Shown here in pieces: positions 6,903-15,304 of a stretch of DNA of 40,011 nucleotides. This DNA is from Planococcus sp. A6. GTDB lineage: Bacteria > Bacillota > Bacilli > Bacillales_A > Planococcaceae. Position numbers and translations under genes: made by a program. Where the stretch lies: the NCBI RefSeq assembly GCF_028823615.1, contig NZ_JAPEHT010000015.1:1-40011 (forward strand), read 5' to 3'. Positions within the stretch are counted from its first letter, which is position 1. Every line of letters starts with the position of its first letter. Under the pieces are notes generated by a model. The model was not told where the DNA came from. It was given only the letters and a program-made list of their open reading frames with translations, and ran no database searches.

Positions 6903-8060
6903 TTACTCGCGGGACGAATCTAAGGGAACATATCCCGCTGCTTCAACCAAGCGCTGCCCTTGACCGGAAGTGAACCATTGTGCCAGTTCCAAGGCTTCCG
7001 GGCTGCTATGCTGCGTGGTGACGATATAAAACTCCGAAGTTAGGGGATATTCATCATTTCGAATGGCGCCAACTGACGGAATAACGCCATCGATAGCCAA
7101 GTATCGAATCACTTTATTGCCGGCCATTTCCTCCCCGTAGAAACGGAATGTAAAGCCGAGCGCATTTTTGTGGTTTTTATATTCTGCCACCTGATTGATG
7201 ATGCCGCCCATGCCTTCTTCTATGTTTTCACGTGGAGCCTCCATCACTGGCACGTCTCCCATGAACTGAAGCAGCGCTGTTTGGCTGCCGCTATCTTCCG
7301 GACGCTGGAAAGCCCTGATCTCTTCAGCCTCTCCACCAACTGAAGACCAATCGGTGATTTCGCCGCTATAGATCATGCGAAGATCTTCAGAACTCAATGA
7401 CTCGACCGGGTTGTCTGCATGGACGAAAAAAACGAAAGCCTCTTTCCCAATCGGCGTTAGTGTAAGCTCGAGCCCCTTGGCATCTGCTGTTTTCAACTGC
7501 CCTTGTGATGGCGCAGCGGCAAAAATTGCATCCGCCTCTCCTTCAAACAAATTGGAATAAGCAAAAGGCGTTGTATTGACCATCACTTCGCTGTCGGATG
7601 GTTCATACCAATCTTCCGGATAGAGCATTTCTGCAGCGGCTGCATATATGGGGTAAAGTGCGGTCGCCCCGTCGAGCCTTGGCAAATCCCCTTCAAACTG
7701 GAGTTCGGGTTCCTCGTCCATTACATTCAGCTTGGAGTCTTCTTGAAAAGGCATATATGAATAGATGTCCACTTCAGCCGAAACGCTAGGGATGGAATCT
7801 AAATAAGCTTGGTAAAGCGGCCAAACGGCAAGCGTGATGGCAAGAACAATGAACACTACTCCTGTCTGTTTCCATCTCTTCGCGTCGCCAATTCTCTTGG
7901 ATAGCAAAAAAATGAAAAACAAAAACAGGAGGACAAAGAAAAACAGCGGCAGCCACGCCATTTCTCCCGAGAGTAATAACATGATGCCTCCAATAAAGCC
8001 GACAATGCTTATAGCGATGAACATAGCAAACGCTGGTATTAAACTCCATAATTTCTTCAT
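6903..8060 (-). CDS. Three-helix membrane protein with a PstS-like substrate-binding domain
   Basis: A 385-residue protein. Three membrane segments lie at about residues 8-30, 36-55 and 67-85, followed by a long domain (about 105-380) that resembles PstS/phosphate-type periplasmic binding proteins: RLDGATALYP, a DAIFAAAPS segment, IYSGEITDWSSVGG, and PEDSGSQTALLQFMG are all PstS-like positions. There is no lipobox or cleavable signal, so the binding domain is tethered by the membrane segments, probably outside the cell. No ABC permease or ATPase gene is nearby, so a transport role is not supported; ligand sensing or phosphate-like anion capture is inference. A TATAAT lies at 8080-8085 and an AGAGGTGG ribosome binding site precedes ATG 8060. 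It occupies the place of sirA between tkt and yneF. Confidence 0.75.
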   Translation of the reverse strand: MKKLWSLIPAFAMFIAISIVGFIGGIMLLLSGEMAWLPLFFFVLLFLFFIFLLSKRIGDAKRWKQTGVVFIVLAITLAVWPLYQAYLDSIPSVSAEVDIYSYMPFQEDSKLNVMDEEPELQFEGDLPRLDGATALYPIYAAAAEMLYPEDWYEPSDSEVMVNTTPFAYSNLFEGEADAIFAAAPSQGQLKTADAKGLELTLTPIGKEAFVFFVHADNPVESLSSEDLRMIYSGEITDWSSVGGEAEEIRAFQRPEDSGSQTALLQFMGDVPVMEAPRENIEEGMGGIINQVAEYKNHKNALGFTFRFYGEEMAGNKVIRYLAIDGVIPSVGAIRNDEYPLTSEFYIVTTQHSSPEALELAQWFTSGQGQRLVEAAGYVPLDSSRE

Positions 8061-8129
8061 AATTCCACCTCTTAAAACGATTATAACCGGACAGTGCTAT
8101 AAAATGATCGAACAAAAAGACTTTCCACT

Positions 8130-8164
8130 AAAAAAAAGCCGCCAGAATTAACTTCTGACGGCTT
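8130..8164 (-). terminator. Terminator of tkt
   Basis: On the minus strand a 12-bp stem (8164-8153 with 8147-8136, one G-U pair) is followed by a run of T (8137-8130). It lies 55 bases after the tkt stop codon and just before the promoter of the PstS-like gene. Confidence 0.85.
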
Positions 8165-8218
8165 CATCTTATTTCAAGAATTTCTTTTCGTTCTCAAAAT
8201 CGGAAACTAAACCGGAAT

Positions 8219-10219
8219 TCATCTGTTGATCAATTGCTTCACTTTCGATGCAACATTTTCAGGCGTGAAACCGAATTCTTCCATGATTTTCTCGCCAGGG
8301 GCACTTGCACCGAAGTGATCGATTGCGAGAACATCACCTTCAAATCCAGTGTAGCGGTCCCAACCGAATGATGAGCCCATTTCAATAGCGAGGCGTTTTG
8401 TAATGTTTTTCGGCAAAACGGATTCTTTGTACTCTTTATCCTGCTGTTCGAAACGATCCCATGATGGCATCGACACAACAGACACCGAGATGCCTTGTTC
8501 TTTCAATTGTTTCTGTGCATCAATTGCTAGGCTGACTTCAGATCCCGTCGCTAGAAGCAAAGCTTGTGCGTCATCAGCTGGAGATACGACGTAAGCGCCT
8601 TTTTCGACTCCTGCTTCCGCTTTTTCGCCTGTCGTTTCAAGGACTGGCAAGTTTTGGCGGGACAATACGAGCAAGGTCGGCTTGTCTTTAGACGTAAGCG
8701 CCAAGCGCCATGCCGCTTTTGTTTCGTTCGCATCGGCTGGGCGGATAATGCCCAAGTTTGGCATTGCGCGAAGTGATGCAAGCTGTTCGATTGGTTCATG
8801 TGTCGGACCGTCTTCTCCGACCGCTACGCTATCATGCGTGAACACGTAGGTAACCGGAAGACCCATCAAAGCGCCTAGGCGGATCGCTGGGCGGACGTAG
8901 TCACTGAACACGAAGAATGTACCGCCGAAGACATGCAAGCCACCGTGAAGCGCCATGCCGTTAAGTGCAGCGCCCATCGCGAATTCACGAACGCCGAACC
9001 AGATATTGCGGGCTTCTGGATGCTCAGCATCGAAGTCGCCGCCGTCTTTGATATTGGTTTTGTTCGAACCAGCAAGGTCAGCGCTGCCGCCGAAGAACGA
9101 AGGAACCGTCTTAGCGATGGCATTGACCATATCACCGGATGATGCACGCGTTGCTTGCTTTTTACCGACTTCGTATTGCGGGAACTGCGAGTCGAAATCA
9201 GCCGGCAAGTCACCGCGGATCGCTGCTTGCAGCTGGGAAGCAAGTTCAGGATGCTGCTCTTCGTACTGCTTGTACAGTTCATTCCAAGCCGACTCCGCTG
9301 TAGCGCCAAGTGATTCTGTCGCTTCTTTGAAGGTTTCGTAAACTTCTTCAGGAACATGGAAATCTTGATCGAACGTCCATTTATAGTATTCTTTCGTCAA
9401 TTTCATTTCATCTTCGCCAAGTGGAGCACCGTGCGAATCCGCTTTACCGGATTTGTTCGGGGAACCATAGCCGATGACTGTCTTGACTTCCACCAATGTC
9501 GGTTTGTCAGTAGATTTTTTCGCTTCAGCGATTTTTGCAGACAAATCGTCCATGTCGTTGCCGTCATCTACACGGAGATAGTTCCAGCCGTAAGACTCGA
9601 AACGCTTCTGGATATTCTCTGAGAAGCTCATCGACAAATCGCCGTCGAGTGAAATGTCATTGCTGTCATACAAAACGACTAATTTATCCAGTTTTAGGTG
9701 CCCTGCAAGCGAAATTGCTTCTCCGGCTACTCCTTCCATCAAATCACCATCTCCGCAAAGAGCGAACGTGTGGTGGTCAATGATGTCGAGACCTTCTTTA
9801 TTATATGTAGCTGCCAAATGGCGTTCTGCCATTGCCATGCCGACTGCCATGCCGATCCCTTGGCCAAGCGGTCCAGTTGTCGCTTCGACACCGACAGTGT
9901 GCTTGTATTCAGGATGTCCTGGCGTCTTGGAATCCCATTGGCGGAAGTTTTTGATTTCCTCCATCGGCAATCCGTATCCGCTTAAATGAAGCAGGCTGTA
10001 AAGCAACATTGAGCCGTGTCCTGCTGACAGCACGAAACGGTCGCGGTTGAACCAGTCTGGGTTGTTCGGGTTGTGGTTCATATGTTTTGTCCAGAGTGTA
10101 TACGCCATTGGAGCGGCGCCCATTGGAAGTCCCGGGTGTCCGGAATTGGCTTTTTCGATAGCATCGATAGAAAGTGTACGAATGGTATTCACTGCAAGTT
10201 GATCTGCATGGTTTGACAT
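8219..10219 (-). CDS. tkt: Transketolase
   Basis: Transfers two-carbon ketol units between sugar phosphates in the non-oxidative pentose phosphate pathway, using thiamine diphosphate. The 666-residue length is normal. Visible marks are the N-terminal [20 protein letters not shown] with its conserved His, the thiamine-binding stretch [14 protein letters not shown] with a downstream SND, the pyrimidine-domain [20 protein letters not shown], and a complete C-terminal domain. ATG 10219 follows AGAGAGGATG at 9-12 bases. It follows ynzC, whose terminator precedes it, and has its own promoter candidate at 10258-10286. Confidence 0.98.
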   Translation of the reverse strand: MSNHADQLAVNTIRTLSIDAIEKANSGHPGLPMGAAPMAYTLWTKHMNHNPNNPDWFNRDRFVLSAGHGSMLLYSLLHLSGYGLPMEEIKNFRQWDSKTPGHPEYKHTVGVEATTGPLGQGIGMAVGMAMAERHLAATYNKEGLDIIDHHTFALCGDGDLMEGVAGEAISLAGHLKLDKLVVLYDSNDISLDGDLSMSFSENIQKRFESYGWNYLRVDDGNDMDDLSAKIAEAKKSTDKPTLVEVKTVIGYGSPNKSGKADSHGAPLGEDEMKLTKEYYKWTFDQDFHVPEEVYETFKEATESLGATAESAWNELYKQYEEQHPELASQLQAAIRGDLPADFDSQFPQYEVGKKQATRASSGDMVNAIAKTVPSFFGGSADLAGSNKTNIKDGGDFDAEHPEARNIWFGVREFAMGAALNGMALHGGLHVFGGTFFVFSDYVRPAIRLGALMGLPVTYVFTHDSVAVGEDGPTHEPIEQLASLRAMPNLGIIRPADANETKAAWRLALTSKDKPTLLVLSRQNLPVLETTGEKAEAGVEKGAYVVSPADDAQALLLATGSEVSLAIDAQKQLKEQGISVSVVSMPSWDRFEQQDKEYKESVLPKNITKRLAIEMGSSFGWDRYTGFEGDVLAIDHFGASAPGEKIMEEFGFTPENVASKVKQLINR

Positions 10220-10257
10220 AGTGACATCCTCTCTGAAACTAAATTTAATCCTATTCT

Positions 10258-10286
10258 AGTTTAGTCAACAATAGGACATAATACAA
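10258..10286 (-). promoter_or_regulatory. Probable promoter of tkt
   Basis: On the minus strand TTGTAT (10286-10281), 17 bases, TAAACT (10263-10258). An overlapping alternative TTGTTG-17-TTAAAT also fits, so the exact start of transcription is open. Confidence 0.5.
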
Positions 10287-10293
10287 TGAAAAA

Positions 10294-10325
10294 GAGAATA
10301 AGTATTAATTCAAATACTTATTCTC
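10294..10325 (-). terminator. Terminator of ynzC
   Basis: A 13-bp perfect stem (10325-10313 with 10306-10294) followed by TTTTTC on the minus strand. The ynzC stop codon (10307-10305) lies at the loop. Confidence 0.85.
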
Positions 10326-10538
10326 CCGTTTATTTTTAATTTTGTCTGGCGTTACGTCTTTTCCTTCCGGATCGATGACGGTAACATTTTCTATCGTTCC
10401 ACGCATTGACTTGCGGAAACTTTGCAAGTATTCCTGGCGCAATGCTGATTGTTCTTTTGCTTCTTCTTGCGACAGCCCGTCACGCTTGGACTTTTTCGAT
10501 AGTTCATTGATACGTCCGATCTTATCTGGAGATAGCAT
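10305..10538 (-). CDS. ynzC: DUF896 family protein YnzC
   Basis: A 77-residue helical cytoplasmic protein of the DUF896 family; the N-terminal half (INELSKKSKRDGLSQEEAKE) is the conserved helical hairpin and the C-terminal half is basic and probably flexible. Function is unknown; in B. subtilis it is in the SOS-induced yneA-yneB-ynzC operon, as here. ATG 10538 is chosen because a GGGGGAC ribosome binding site lies just before it; the in-frame codons upstream have no such site. The stop codon is inside the terminator hairpin. Confidence 0.93.
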   Translation of the reverse strand: MLSPDKIGRINELSKKSKRDGLSQEEAKEQSALRQEYLQSFRKSMRGTIENVTVIDPEGKDVTPDKIKNKRENKYLN

Positions 10539-10596
10539 GTAAAGTCCCCCTTTCCACTGCTCCATCGTACAAAAAAAGGCGGGACAGTGCAAGGTT

Positions 10597-11564
<968 letters not shown>

Positions 11565-11593
11565 TCAAGCCGCCTCCTTTAGAATATTTGTTC

Positions 11594-11607
11594 GGAATGT
11601 ATGTTCT
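11594..11607. promoter_or_regulatory. LexA box A
   Basis: GGAATGTATGTTCT; on the minus strand AGAACATACATTCC, close to the Bacillus LexA (DinR) consensus CGAACRNRYGTTYC. It lies between the yneA -10 and its start codon. Confidence 0.75.
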
Positions 11608-11609
11608 CA

Positions 11610-11638
11610 TATTAAAGCGAACAAGCGTTTCTTGTCAA
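11610..11638 (-). promoter_or_regulatory. yneA promoter
   Basis: On the minus strand TTGACA (11638-11633), 17 bases, TTAATA (11615-11610). LexA box B lies in the spacer. Confidence 0.8.
11618..11631. promoter_or_regulatory. LexA box B
   Basis: CGAACAAGCGTTTC, a full match to the Bacillus LexA consensus CGAACRNRYGTTYC. It lies within the yneA promoter spacer and about 30 bases upstream of the lexA -35. Confidence 0.9.
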
Positions 11639-11647
11639 GATTAAATT

Positions 11648-11661
11648 CGAACCTATGTTTG
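11648..11661. promoter_or_regulatory. LexA box C
   Basis: CGAACCTATGTTTG, one base from the consensus. It overlaps the lexA -35 element, as expected for autorepression. Confidence 0.85.
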
Positions 11662-11687
11662 CATTTCAATGCCCGAGTTGCTATACT
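11659..11687 (+). promoter_or_regulatory. lexA promoter
   Basis: TTGCAT (11659-11664), 17 bases, TATACT (11682-11687). The -35 overlaps LexA box C. Confidence 0.85.
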
Positions 11688-11731
11688 ATAGATAGTTAAT
11701 CTTAAATAAATCCTATAAAGAGGTGAAACTG

Positions 11732-12358
11732 GTGAAAAAAGTATCTAAGCGTCAGGAAGACATCCTGAATTTCATAAAAGATGAAGTCCGTGCAAAAGGC
11801 TATCCACCCTCCGTTCGGGAAATCGGCGAAGCGGTCGGCCTAGCATCCAGTTCGACTGTTCACGGCCATCTAGCGAGACTCGAAAGCAAAGGCCTCATCC
11901 GCCGTGACCCAACTAAACCGAGAGCCATCGAAATCATCGGCTCCGAAGAAGCACTAATCGATAAGAGCCCTGTACTTCATGTGCCGCTGATCGGTAAAGT
12001 TACAGCAGGTATGCCAATCACTGCGATTGAAAACGTGGAAGAGTATTTCCCGCTGCCTCAAACATATGGCACAGAGGAAGACCATATTTTCATGCTGGAG
12101 ATCATGGGTGAAAGCATGATTGAAGCCGGCATTCTAAATGGCGATTACGTCGTCGTCAAGCAACAGCAAACTGCCAACAACGGAGACATCGTCGTCGCGA
12201 TGACCGAAGAAAATGAAGCCACGGTCAAACGCTTCTTCCGTGAAGATAATTACTTCCGCCTGCAGCCTGAAAATTCATCGATGGATCCGATCATCGTTGA
12301 CCAAGTGAGCATTCTCGGCAAAGTCGTCGGCGTTTTAGAAAAAAGGAGGAACGCATGA
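11732..12358 (+). CDS. lexA: SOS repressor LexA
   Basis: Represses the SOS regulon and cleaves itself when stimulated by RecA. The product has 208 residues. An N-terminal winged helix (residues 1-70, with [20 protein letters not shown] and GHLARL) is followed by the Ala92-Gly93 cleavage site in KVTAGMP and the S24 protease domain with Ser128 (MGESMIE) and Lys166 (ATVKRF). The GTG at 11732 is preferred to the in-frame GTG at 11723, as AGAGG (11719-11723) then has proper spacing and the protein starts like B. subtilis LexA. Three LexA boxes lie in the divergent region with yneA. The stop codon lies in the loop of its terminator. Confidence 0.98.
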   Translation: MKKVSKRQEDILNFIKDEVRAKGYPPSVREIGEAVGLASSSTVHGHLARLESKGLIRRDPTKPRAIEIIGSEEALIDKSPVLHVPLIGKVTAGMPITAIENVEEYFPLPQTYGTEEDHIFMLEIMGESMIEAGILNGDYVVVKQQQTANNGDIVVAMTEENEATVKRFFREDNYFRLQPENSSMDPIIVDQVSILGKVVGVLEKRRNA

Positions 12359-12372
12359 CTTCCTCCTTTTTT
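12339..12372 (+). terminator. lexA terminator
   Basis: A 13-bp perfect stem (12339-12351 with 12360-12372), 8-base loop and a built-in T run. The left arm is also a perfect AGGAGG, and the lexA stop codon is in the loop. Confidence 0.88.
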
Positions 12373-12422
12373 CTATGGCTTTTTTATCGGTAATAATCTT
12401 ATGTAACCTTAAAAATATGAAA

Positions 12423-12448
12423 ACAGCTGGAGACCTATCCCCAGCTGT
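12423..12448 (-). terminator. Terminator after the 67-aa gene
   Basis: An 8-bp stem (ACAGCTGG 12423-12430 with CCAGCTGT 12441-12448) and a TTTTCAT tail on the minus strand, 15 bases after the stop codon of the 67-aa gene. Confidence 0.6.
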
Positions 12449-12463
12449 CTATATGGTCTTTTT

Positions 12464-12667
12464 TTAACTTGTTTGTGTTTCCGTTACGACGATGTATTTG
12501 ACCAAGTTAATGGTAATGCGATAAATCTTGCCATTCGCTTCGTCAGTCAATTCATAGGTGCCATTCGATGGCACTTGGCTAATGGCCGATTCCTTGTCGA
12601 TCGCTTTCACTGTATGCACGATGGTATTTCCTTGATCAAAGAAGAATTTCACTTGAAACGTTTTCAC
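12464..12667 (-). CDS. Hypothetical protein, 67 aa
   Basis: I do not recognise this protein. It is small and cytoplasmic, with alternating hydrophobic residues suggesting a beta-rich fold (MKTFQVKFFFDQGNTIVHTV, then ITINLVKYIVVTETQ). It starts with GTG at 12667 after a good AGGGAGGA site. The gene lies 60 bases downstream of the 176-aa acidic protein gene on the same strand, and no good promoter is seen between them, so the two may be co-transcribed; it ends at the hairpin 12423-12448. Confidence 0.7.
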   Translation of the reverse strand: MKTFQVKFFFDQGNTIVHTVKAIDKESAISQVPSNGTYELTDEANGKIYRITINLVKYIVVTETQTS

Positions 12668-12727
12668 CGAGATTCCTCCCTTCGATATGAATGGATATGC
12701 ATTTATTAGTGTAGCATAAACTGCCGC

Positions 12728-13258
12728 TTAGTTTCGGTTTTGCCATTCCTTGAAAATCATAACTTTCAAAGCCAGCATTTCTTCCTCATTTAAATCGTCG
12801 TCGAGTTCATCCATGACTTGTTCAGCTGTCATCGTGTCGTTTTCGACGGCATTCTTCATTTTCAGCAAATTGCGAAACCCGACTTTCTCCATCATAACGC
12901 TAGCTGCATCCTCTTTGGTTTCAAAAGCCAGTTTTTGCTCTTTTGGCGCTTGTGGAGGGTCGACTTCAAAAGAATCACCTTCATCGATGGTTCCTTCTTC
13001 AAACTGCTCGTCCATGCTGCTGCCTTGAGATTCTTCCGGAATCTCTTGCTGGGATTGCCATTCTTCCATATAGCGGCTGACTTCCGGGTCCGCTTCGATT
13101 TGCTGGACCATTTCCTCCATCTTGCCGCTTTGCTCGAGTTCTTCAAATGCTTTTTGTGCTACTGCCTCCGAAGATAGATTCGGCCCCACTGCATACAAGG
13201 CGATTCCCGCGAATGAAAAGGCAATAAGAAAAACGATGATGACATTCATAAATCGCAT
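12728..13258 (-). CDS. Hypothetical membrane-anchored acidic protein, 176 aa
   Basis: Function not recognised. An N-terminal hydrophobic segment (about residues 4-23) is a signal peptide or anchor, so the rest is probably outside the membrane. The body is very acidic and Gln/Glu/Met-rich, with a low-complexity linker (about residues 70-105, EIPEESQGSSMDEQFEEG) and a helical C-terminal part (about 110-175) holding the motif MTAEQVMDELDDDLNEEEML. ATG 13258 is chosen because a TGGAGGG site (complement of 13264-13270) precedes it; the frame is open further upstream without a ribosome binding site. It lies between lexA and glnA on the minus strand, separated from glnA by the glnA terminator. Confidence 0.75.
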   Translation of the reverse strand: MRFMNVIIVFLIAFSFAGIALYAVGPNLSSEAVAQKAFEELEQSGKMEEMVQQIEADPEVSRYMEEWQSQQEIPEESQGSSMDEQFEEGTIDEGDSFEVDPPQAPKEQKLAFETKEDAASVMMEKVGFRNLLKMKNAVENDTMTAEQVMDELDDDLNEEEMLALKVMIFKEWQNRN

Positions 13259-13413
13259 TTTATCCCTCCAGATATTAAAAGTTCTTTCATATAAGTAAAA
13301 TCTTACCACGTTTTCACCGCTCAGCGTATGTGTGAAAGGGCACAATCTTTAGACAGTTTCCCTTGAGTGTGCCCTATATCTCTTACCGTATGGCCTAAGT
13401 CATTTTCCATCAT

Positions 13414-13446
13414 AAAAAAACCGGAGCGCTGGGCTCCGGTTTTTTC
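13414..13446 (-). terminator. glnA terminator
   Basis: On the minus strand ACCGGAGC (13440-13433) pairs with 13427-13420 around a 5-base loop, extended by A/T pairs, and a run of T follows. The stop codon of glnA is 5 bases before it. Confidence 0.9.
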
Positions 13447-13450
13447 ACTA

Positions 13451-14764
13451 TTAATACATTTTCAAGTATTGCTCGCGCTCCCATGGGTGCACGCTTGTTC
13501 TGAACATATCCCATTCGATTTCCTTCGCTTCCACGAAGTTATTCAAAATGTGTGAACCGAGTGCTTTTGTCATGACTTCATCGTTTTGCAACTCGTCAAG
13601 TGCTGCATACAATGTGCCTGGCAGATCTTCAATGCCAACTTCTTTGCGTTCTTTGCGGTTCATTGCATAGATATTGCGGTCAACAGCTTTTGGCGGAGTC
13701 AAATCACGCTTGATGCCATCAAGGCCAGCGCCTAGCAATACAGCCATAGCCAAGTAAGGGTTAGCAGCAGGGTCAACAGAACGTACTTCTACGCGCGTAG
13801 ACAAGCCGCGTGAAGCAGGGATGCGAATCAATGGGCTGCGGTTTTTACCTGACCAAGCGATATAGCAAGGTGCTTCATAACCTGGTACAAGGCGTTTGTA
13901 CGAGTTGACTGTCGGGTTTGTGACAGCAGTGAATGCTTTCGCATGCTCGATGATGCCTGCCATGAACTGGTAAGCAGTTTTGCTCAACTTCAAATCGCCA
14001 TCTTCATCTAGGAAAGCATTTTCATTGCCTTTGAACAATGAAACGTTCATGTGCATGCCCGATCCGTTGACGCCGAACAATGGTTTCGGCATGAATGTTG
14101 CGTGAAGGCCGTGTTTACGGGCAATCGTTTTAACAACCAATTTAAACGTTTGGATATCATCACACGCTTTGATGGCATCTGCATATTTAAAGTCAATTTC
14201 ATGCTGTCCTGGCGCTACTTCGTGGTGGGATGCTTCGATTTCAAAGCCCATTTCCTCCAGCTCAAGCACGATATCGCGTCGGCAGTTTTCGCCAAGGTCC
14301 ATCGGTGCCAAGTCAAAATAGCCAGACGGTTCGCCTCTTTCATCAAGTTTGAACAGGAAGAATTCTGGTTCTGGCCCTAGGTTGAAGTGAGTGAATCCAA
14401 GTTCTTCCATTTCTTTCAAGACACGCTTCAAGTTTGTACGTGGATCGCCAGCAAATGGCGTGCCGTCTGCATTGTAAATATCGCAGATCAAACGTGCAAC
14501 TTTTCCTTTTCCTGTAATCCATGGGAATACGACCCATGTATCAAGATCAGGGAACAAATACATATCGGATTCTTCGATGCGGACAAAGCCGTCGATTGAA
14601 GATCCATCAAACATCATTTTGTTGTCGAGTGCTTTTTCAAGCTGTGATGTTGGGATTTCTACGTTTTTAATAACGCCGAGAATGTCGGTGAATTGCAGGC
14701 GGATAAAATTGACGTCTTCTTCTTTTACCAAACGAATAATGTCTTCTTTTGAATACTTGCTCAT
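13451..14764 (-). CDS. glnA: Glutamine synthetase, type I
   Basis: Makes glutamine from glutamate, ammonia and ATP; the key step of nitrogen assimilation, acting as a dodecamer. The sequence has 437 residues with all family marks: [12 protein letters not shown], the metal-binding [13 protein letters not shown], the ATP-site [12 protein letters not shown], and the IRIPASRG and [16 protein letters not shown] segments. It is 7 residues shorter than B. subtilis GlnA because of a gap after FKLDERGEP, before GYFDLAP. The type is GSI-alpha, controlled in Bacillus by feedback inhibition and by its binding to GlnR/TnrA, not by adenylylation. It is the second gene of the glnRA operon, 38 bases after glnR, with a GGAGAG ribosome binding site. 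Confidence 0.98.
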   Translation of the reverse strand: MSKYSKEDIIRLVKEEDVNFIRLQFTDILGVIKNVEIPTSQLEKALDNKMMFDGSSIDGFVRIEESDMYLFPDLDTWVVFPWITGKGKVARLICDIYNADGTPFAGDPRTNLKRVLKEMEELGFTHFNLGPEPEFFLFKLDERGEPSGYFDLAPMDLGENCRRDIVLELEEMGFEIEASHHEVAPGQHEIDFKYADAIKACDDIQTFKLVVKTIARKHGLHATFMPKPLFGVNGSGMHMNVSLFKGNENAFLDEDGDLKLSKTAYQFMAGIIEHAKAFTAVTNPTVNSYKRLVPGYEAPCYIAWSGKNRSPLIRIPASRGLSTRVEVRSVDPAANPYLAMAVLLGAGLDGIKRDLTPPKAVDRNIYAMNRKERKEVGIEDLPGTLYAALDELQNDEVMTKALGSHILNNFVEAKEIEWDMFRTSVHPWEREQYLKMY

Positions 14765-14802
14765 GTACTGTTCACTCTCCTAGGTTATATTATGTAGCCC
14801 GC

Positions 14803-15189
14803 TTATTTAAAAAAACGGGATAAATCACCGTGTCTTTGGGATGCCTGGCTAAACGGCCGTGCCTGATGCTTCATCTCCTCGCGCAGCAAGCTGCGGAGTT
14901 CTGCATCACTCAATGTCTTCGGCTCGGCTTGGTCGTTTTGCGGCATCTCTTTTGATTCGTACAGTTTTCTGATGCCCGCAACGTTAAGTCCCTGCTCCAG
15001 ATAATCTTTGATCTCGAGCAGTGCATCGACATCATTTAATGAAAACATGCGCTTATTGCCTTCTGTCCTAGCCGGACTGATCAGCTTTTGCTCTTCGTAA
15101 TAGCGTATTTGCCGTGCTGTCAAATCCGTCAGTTGCATTACGATGCTGATCGGGAGAATGGGCATGGTGCGGCGAACCCGATTTGTCAT
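14803..15189 (-). CDS. glnR: Nitrogen-responsive MerR-family repressor GlnR
   Basis: GlnR represses glnRA when nitrogen is plentiful, after binding feedback-inhibited GlnA. The 128-residue protein has a MerR-type winged helix with the family hallmark LTARQIRYYEEQKLISPARTEGNKR (in parts) at residues 22-46, and a variable C-terminal tail (about 85-128) that in B. subtilis folds back to block dimerisation until GlnA binds. ATG 15189 matches the homologue start (MTNRVRR); an in-frame ATG at 15207 is less likely. It is first in the operon with glnA, under the promoter at 15224-15252 and a perfect GlnR site at 15258-15274, so it represses itself. Confidence 0.95.
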   Translation of the reverse strand: MTNRVRRTMPILPISIVMQLTDLTARQIRYYEEQKLISPARTEGNKRMFSLNDVDALLEIKDYLEQGLNVAGIRKLYESKEMPQNDQAEPKTLSDAELRSLLREEMKHQARPFSQASQRHGDLSRFFK

Positions 15190-15223
15190 AAGTTTCACCC
15201 ATTTCACTAATTACTACATTTTC

Positions 15224-15252
15224 AGTTTATTACATGTCAGGTTATTTGTCAA
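15224..15252 (-). promoter_or_regulatory. glnRA promoter
   Basis: On the minus strand TTGACA (15252-15247), 17 bases, TAAACT (15229-15224), 35 bases before the glnR start codon. Confidence 0.88.
15235..15251. promoter_or_regulatory. Second, imperfect GlnR/TnrA-like site
   Basis: TGTCAGGTTATTTGTCA differs by one key base from TGTNAN7TNACA and overlaps the promoter spacer and -35. B. subtilis glnRA also has two GlnR sites. Confidence 0.55.
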
Positions 15253-15257
15253 ACGGA

Positions 15258-15274
15258 TGTTAGATTTTCTGACA
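15258..15274. promoter_or_regulatory. Perfect GlnR/TnrA site
   Basis: TGTTAGATTTTCTGACA fits TGTNANATTTTNTNACA at every fixed position. It lies just upstream of the glnRA -35, centred 23 bases from the weaker site. Confidence 0.92.
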
Positions 15275-15304
15275 TGATTTTTTACAAGCTATTTTTAATA
15301 GCAC

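Noticed and set aside
11732-12358. LexA as a phage repressor
   Set aside because: The sequence, cleavage site, boxes and yneA neighbour identify the cellular SOS repressor.
15288-15302. Hairpin GCTATT/AATAGC after ynbB as its terminator
   Set aside because: Only six pairs and a broken T run; too weak to call.
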